Positions 62,502 to 64,000 of a stretch of 64,000 bases of DNA are shown here, in pieces. Position 1 is the stretch's first letter. Each line of letters starts with the position of its first letter. A model generated the notes under the pieces. It was not told the origin of the DNA, made no database searches, and worked only from the letters and a program-made list of their open reading frames with translations. A program made the position numbers and the translations under genes. The stretch comes from Sympetrum striolatum (lineage: Eukaryota > Arthropoda > Insecta > Odonata > Libellulidae): positions 84,215,152-84,279,151 of the forward strand of contig OX388350.1 of the NCBI GenBank assembly GCA_947579665.1, written 5' to 3'.

Positions 62502-63581
62502 TCAAAAGTCTAACCATGTTCCACAAGTGCCAACGACTTGAAACTTTTACGACGTATTGGCCATAACGTGTAACCTCCAGGAAAAAGCCGACATTGAACC
62601 TCGGTGTCATGGGTTCGATTCCAGAAGGCCCCAAAGTCGCGATTTTCTCCATAAGGATACATGGCGAAGATTTTCGAAAATTTTTTTGGTACTCTTCCCG
62701 GAAACGTAGACAGTTGAAATTCGAAGGATCGCTAGAAGCCGTGCATTTCCAACGAAAATCAGAAAGAAATCGCCGAATATGGTCCATGGTTCGATTCTTG
62801 GTCGGAGCAAAAATCGGCCTTTTAAAATGCATTGCGGCGATTTTGAAGATTTTTTTTGGATCGTTTTCCGATAACATGGATACTTGAAACTCGGCACGTC
62901 GATAGATATCATGAATATATTTCATAATAAAATTTTACATGTTCGCTGATGGTCCTTGGTTCGATCCCAGAGGACCATTTGCACTTCTCAATGCATTTCT
63001 TACGGAGATAACGGATACAAAATTTAGGTACTTCCCGACATGCTATCGACTTCAAACTTTGCAAGAAACAAGAACAAGTCTTTTCAAATCAAACTTTGCA
63101 TTCACAGCTTACAATATGTCCTGGGTTCGACACCAGGTGTCTCTGCAATCAGAAGTTGATCCGAATTTTAGGAATTATTTTGAAACGTTTCCAAATAATA
63201 TAGAAATTTAAAATTCGGCATATAGATAGAGATCATAAATAACTTTAGAAAACATTTTTTAGATTTCCAAGATCGTTCTTGGTTCGAATCCAGAGAGCCA
63301 TTTACATTCGTGAAAATTAGAACGTCTTTTGAGGCAGTTGTAGCCAATATTTCTGCTTGAATTTTCACACATAGTTAGAGATGGTGATCTTCTATTGTGC
63401 TGCATAGTACGTTAACCGTAAAGACCTAGGTTCGATGCCAGACACTTATATTGAAGCGAATTCTAAGAATATTTTCAATTCTTTTTTTTTTTTTCTTTTG
63501 AGGACCGTCCCGATATGATGCCGATATGAAATTAGTGTTGTCGATCTGCTTGCAGTATGCAAGCAACATTTTACTCGTATA
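62502..63581 (-). repeat. satellite unit 24, reverse, type A, end ii
   Basis: Full length with six boxes, beginning GGGGATCAAAAGTCTAACCA. Confidence 0.88.
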
Positions 63582-63664
63582 TATATATATATATATCTAT
63601 TATATATAGATGCTTCTCCGGATTCATTCATGGATATACCTATATAGATAGATAGATAGATAGA

Positions 63665-64000
63665 TAGGATACTAATTCACAGCCTAAACCACAAGCGCCA
63701 TTGACTTGAAATTTTTACGACGTATTGGCCATAACGTGTAACCTCCAGAAAAAATCCGACATTGAACCTCGGTGTCATGGGTTCGATTCCAGAAGGCCCC
63801 AAAGTCGGGATTTTCTCCATAAGGATACATGGCGGGGATTTTCGAAAATTTTTTTGAGGCACTTCCCGGAAAAAGAGACATTTGAAATTCAAGGAATCGC
63901 TAGATGCCGTGCATATCTAAAGGAAACCATAAAGACATCTACGAATATTATCCTTGGTTCGATGCTAGGTAGGAGCAAAAATCGGCCGTTTAAAATGCAT
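63665..64000 (-). repeat. satellite unit 25, reverse, cut by window end
   Basis: Holds module 6 and the start of module 5 (GTTCGATGCTAGG at 63958) and continues beyond the window. Confidence 0.88.

Larger units (their letters stand above)
36355..64000. repeat. B-box higher-order satellite array (about 25 units, both orientations)
   Basis: The array continues past the window end. A unit in forward sense starts with the tag ACGAGTAAAATGT, a hairpin GCTTGCATACTGCAAGC and AGATCG. It continues through six related modules and ends either with CTGTGAATTTGTATCC plus TATC repeats (end i) or with GATCCCC(A/T) (end ii). Each module has one TCGAAC core; read on the opposite strand it is GGTTCGANNCCAG, matching the pol III B-box GGTTCGANTCC inside a T-arm-like stem. 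Spacing is about 148, 157, 166, 170 and 176 bp in type A units, and 165, 167, 166, 171 and 176 in type B. Units are joined by AT-rich linkers with GATGCTTCTCCGGATTCATT. No protein or A-box is seen. Confidence 0.93.

Noticed and set aside
36422..64000. Many 60-180 codon ORFs in the right-hand array
   Set aside because: They recur in several frames and on both strands in step with the repeat units, and are translations of the modules and AT microsatellites.
36500..64000. tRNA genes at the many GGTTCGA motifs
   Set aside because: Only the T-arm/B-box part is present; no A-box, anticodon arm or acceptor pairing is found at the right distance.

Overview
The window looks like animal, most probably arthropod, nuclear DNA. 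It is AT-rich, has spliceosomal introns, and is dominated by animal-type transposable elements: piggyBac, P/THAP, Tigger/pogo, hAT, PIF/Harbinger, non-LTR retrotransposons and tRNA-derived SINEs. I see no bacterial operon, rRNA gene, CRISPR array or convincing tRNA gene. The species cannot be named from the sequence alone.

Left part (1-12.3 kb). The window opens inside a decayed piggyBac-like element whose right end and TTAA site lie at about 2374. Next come three phase-compatible exons of a pancreatic-type lipase (about 3.65, 7.0 and 8.75 kb). They carry stops, a frameshift and a lost catalytic His, so this is an unprocessed pseudogene. An hAT-like element with G-rich ends lies in its first intron. 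A small PIF/Harbinger MITE with TTA target duplications follows at 12.3 kb.

Middle part (13.7-36.3 kb). The best gene is a six-exon, 880-residue THAP-domain (P-element/THAP9-type) transposase at 13841-17101. It has an open reading frame and all catalytic motifs. A 389-bp inverted copy of its 3' end lies at 23862-24250, next to a terminus resembling the 5' end of the first copy. Between them is a Tigger/pogo element (17616-20975, TA duplications) broken by a LINE 3' tail and a SINE. Further right are a G-rich minisatellite, LINE 3' ends sharing one hairpin, a second SINE, an hAT MITE, older middle-repetitive DNA, an unrecognised 138-codon ORF, a 52-bp-arm tRNA-like palindrome and a second piggyBac fragment.

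Right part (36.4-64 kb). This is one continuous array of about 25 units of roughly 1.1 kb in both orientations, joined by AT/TATC-rich linkers. Each unit starts with a hairpin-bearing tag and normally holds six related modules of 148-176 bp. Every module carries one motif of the form GGTTCGANNCC, the pol III B-box/tRNA T-arm sequence, always on the same strand of the unit, with no A-box that I can see. Decayed relatives lie at 29.8-32.4 kb. This B-box-studded higher-order repeat is the most unusual feature of the window. The many short ORFs in it are translations of the repeat, not genes.

All homology calls are from motif recognition by eye; no search was run.
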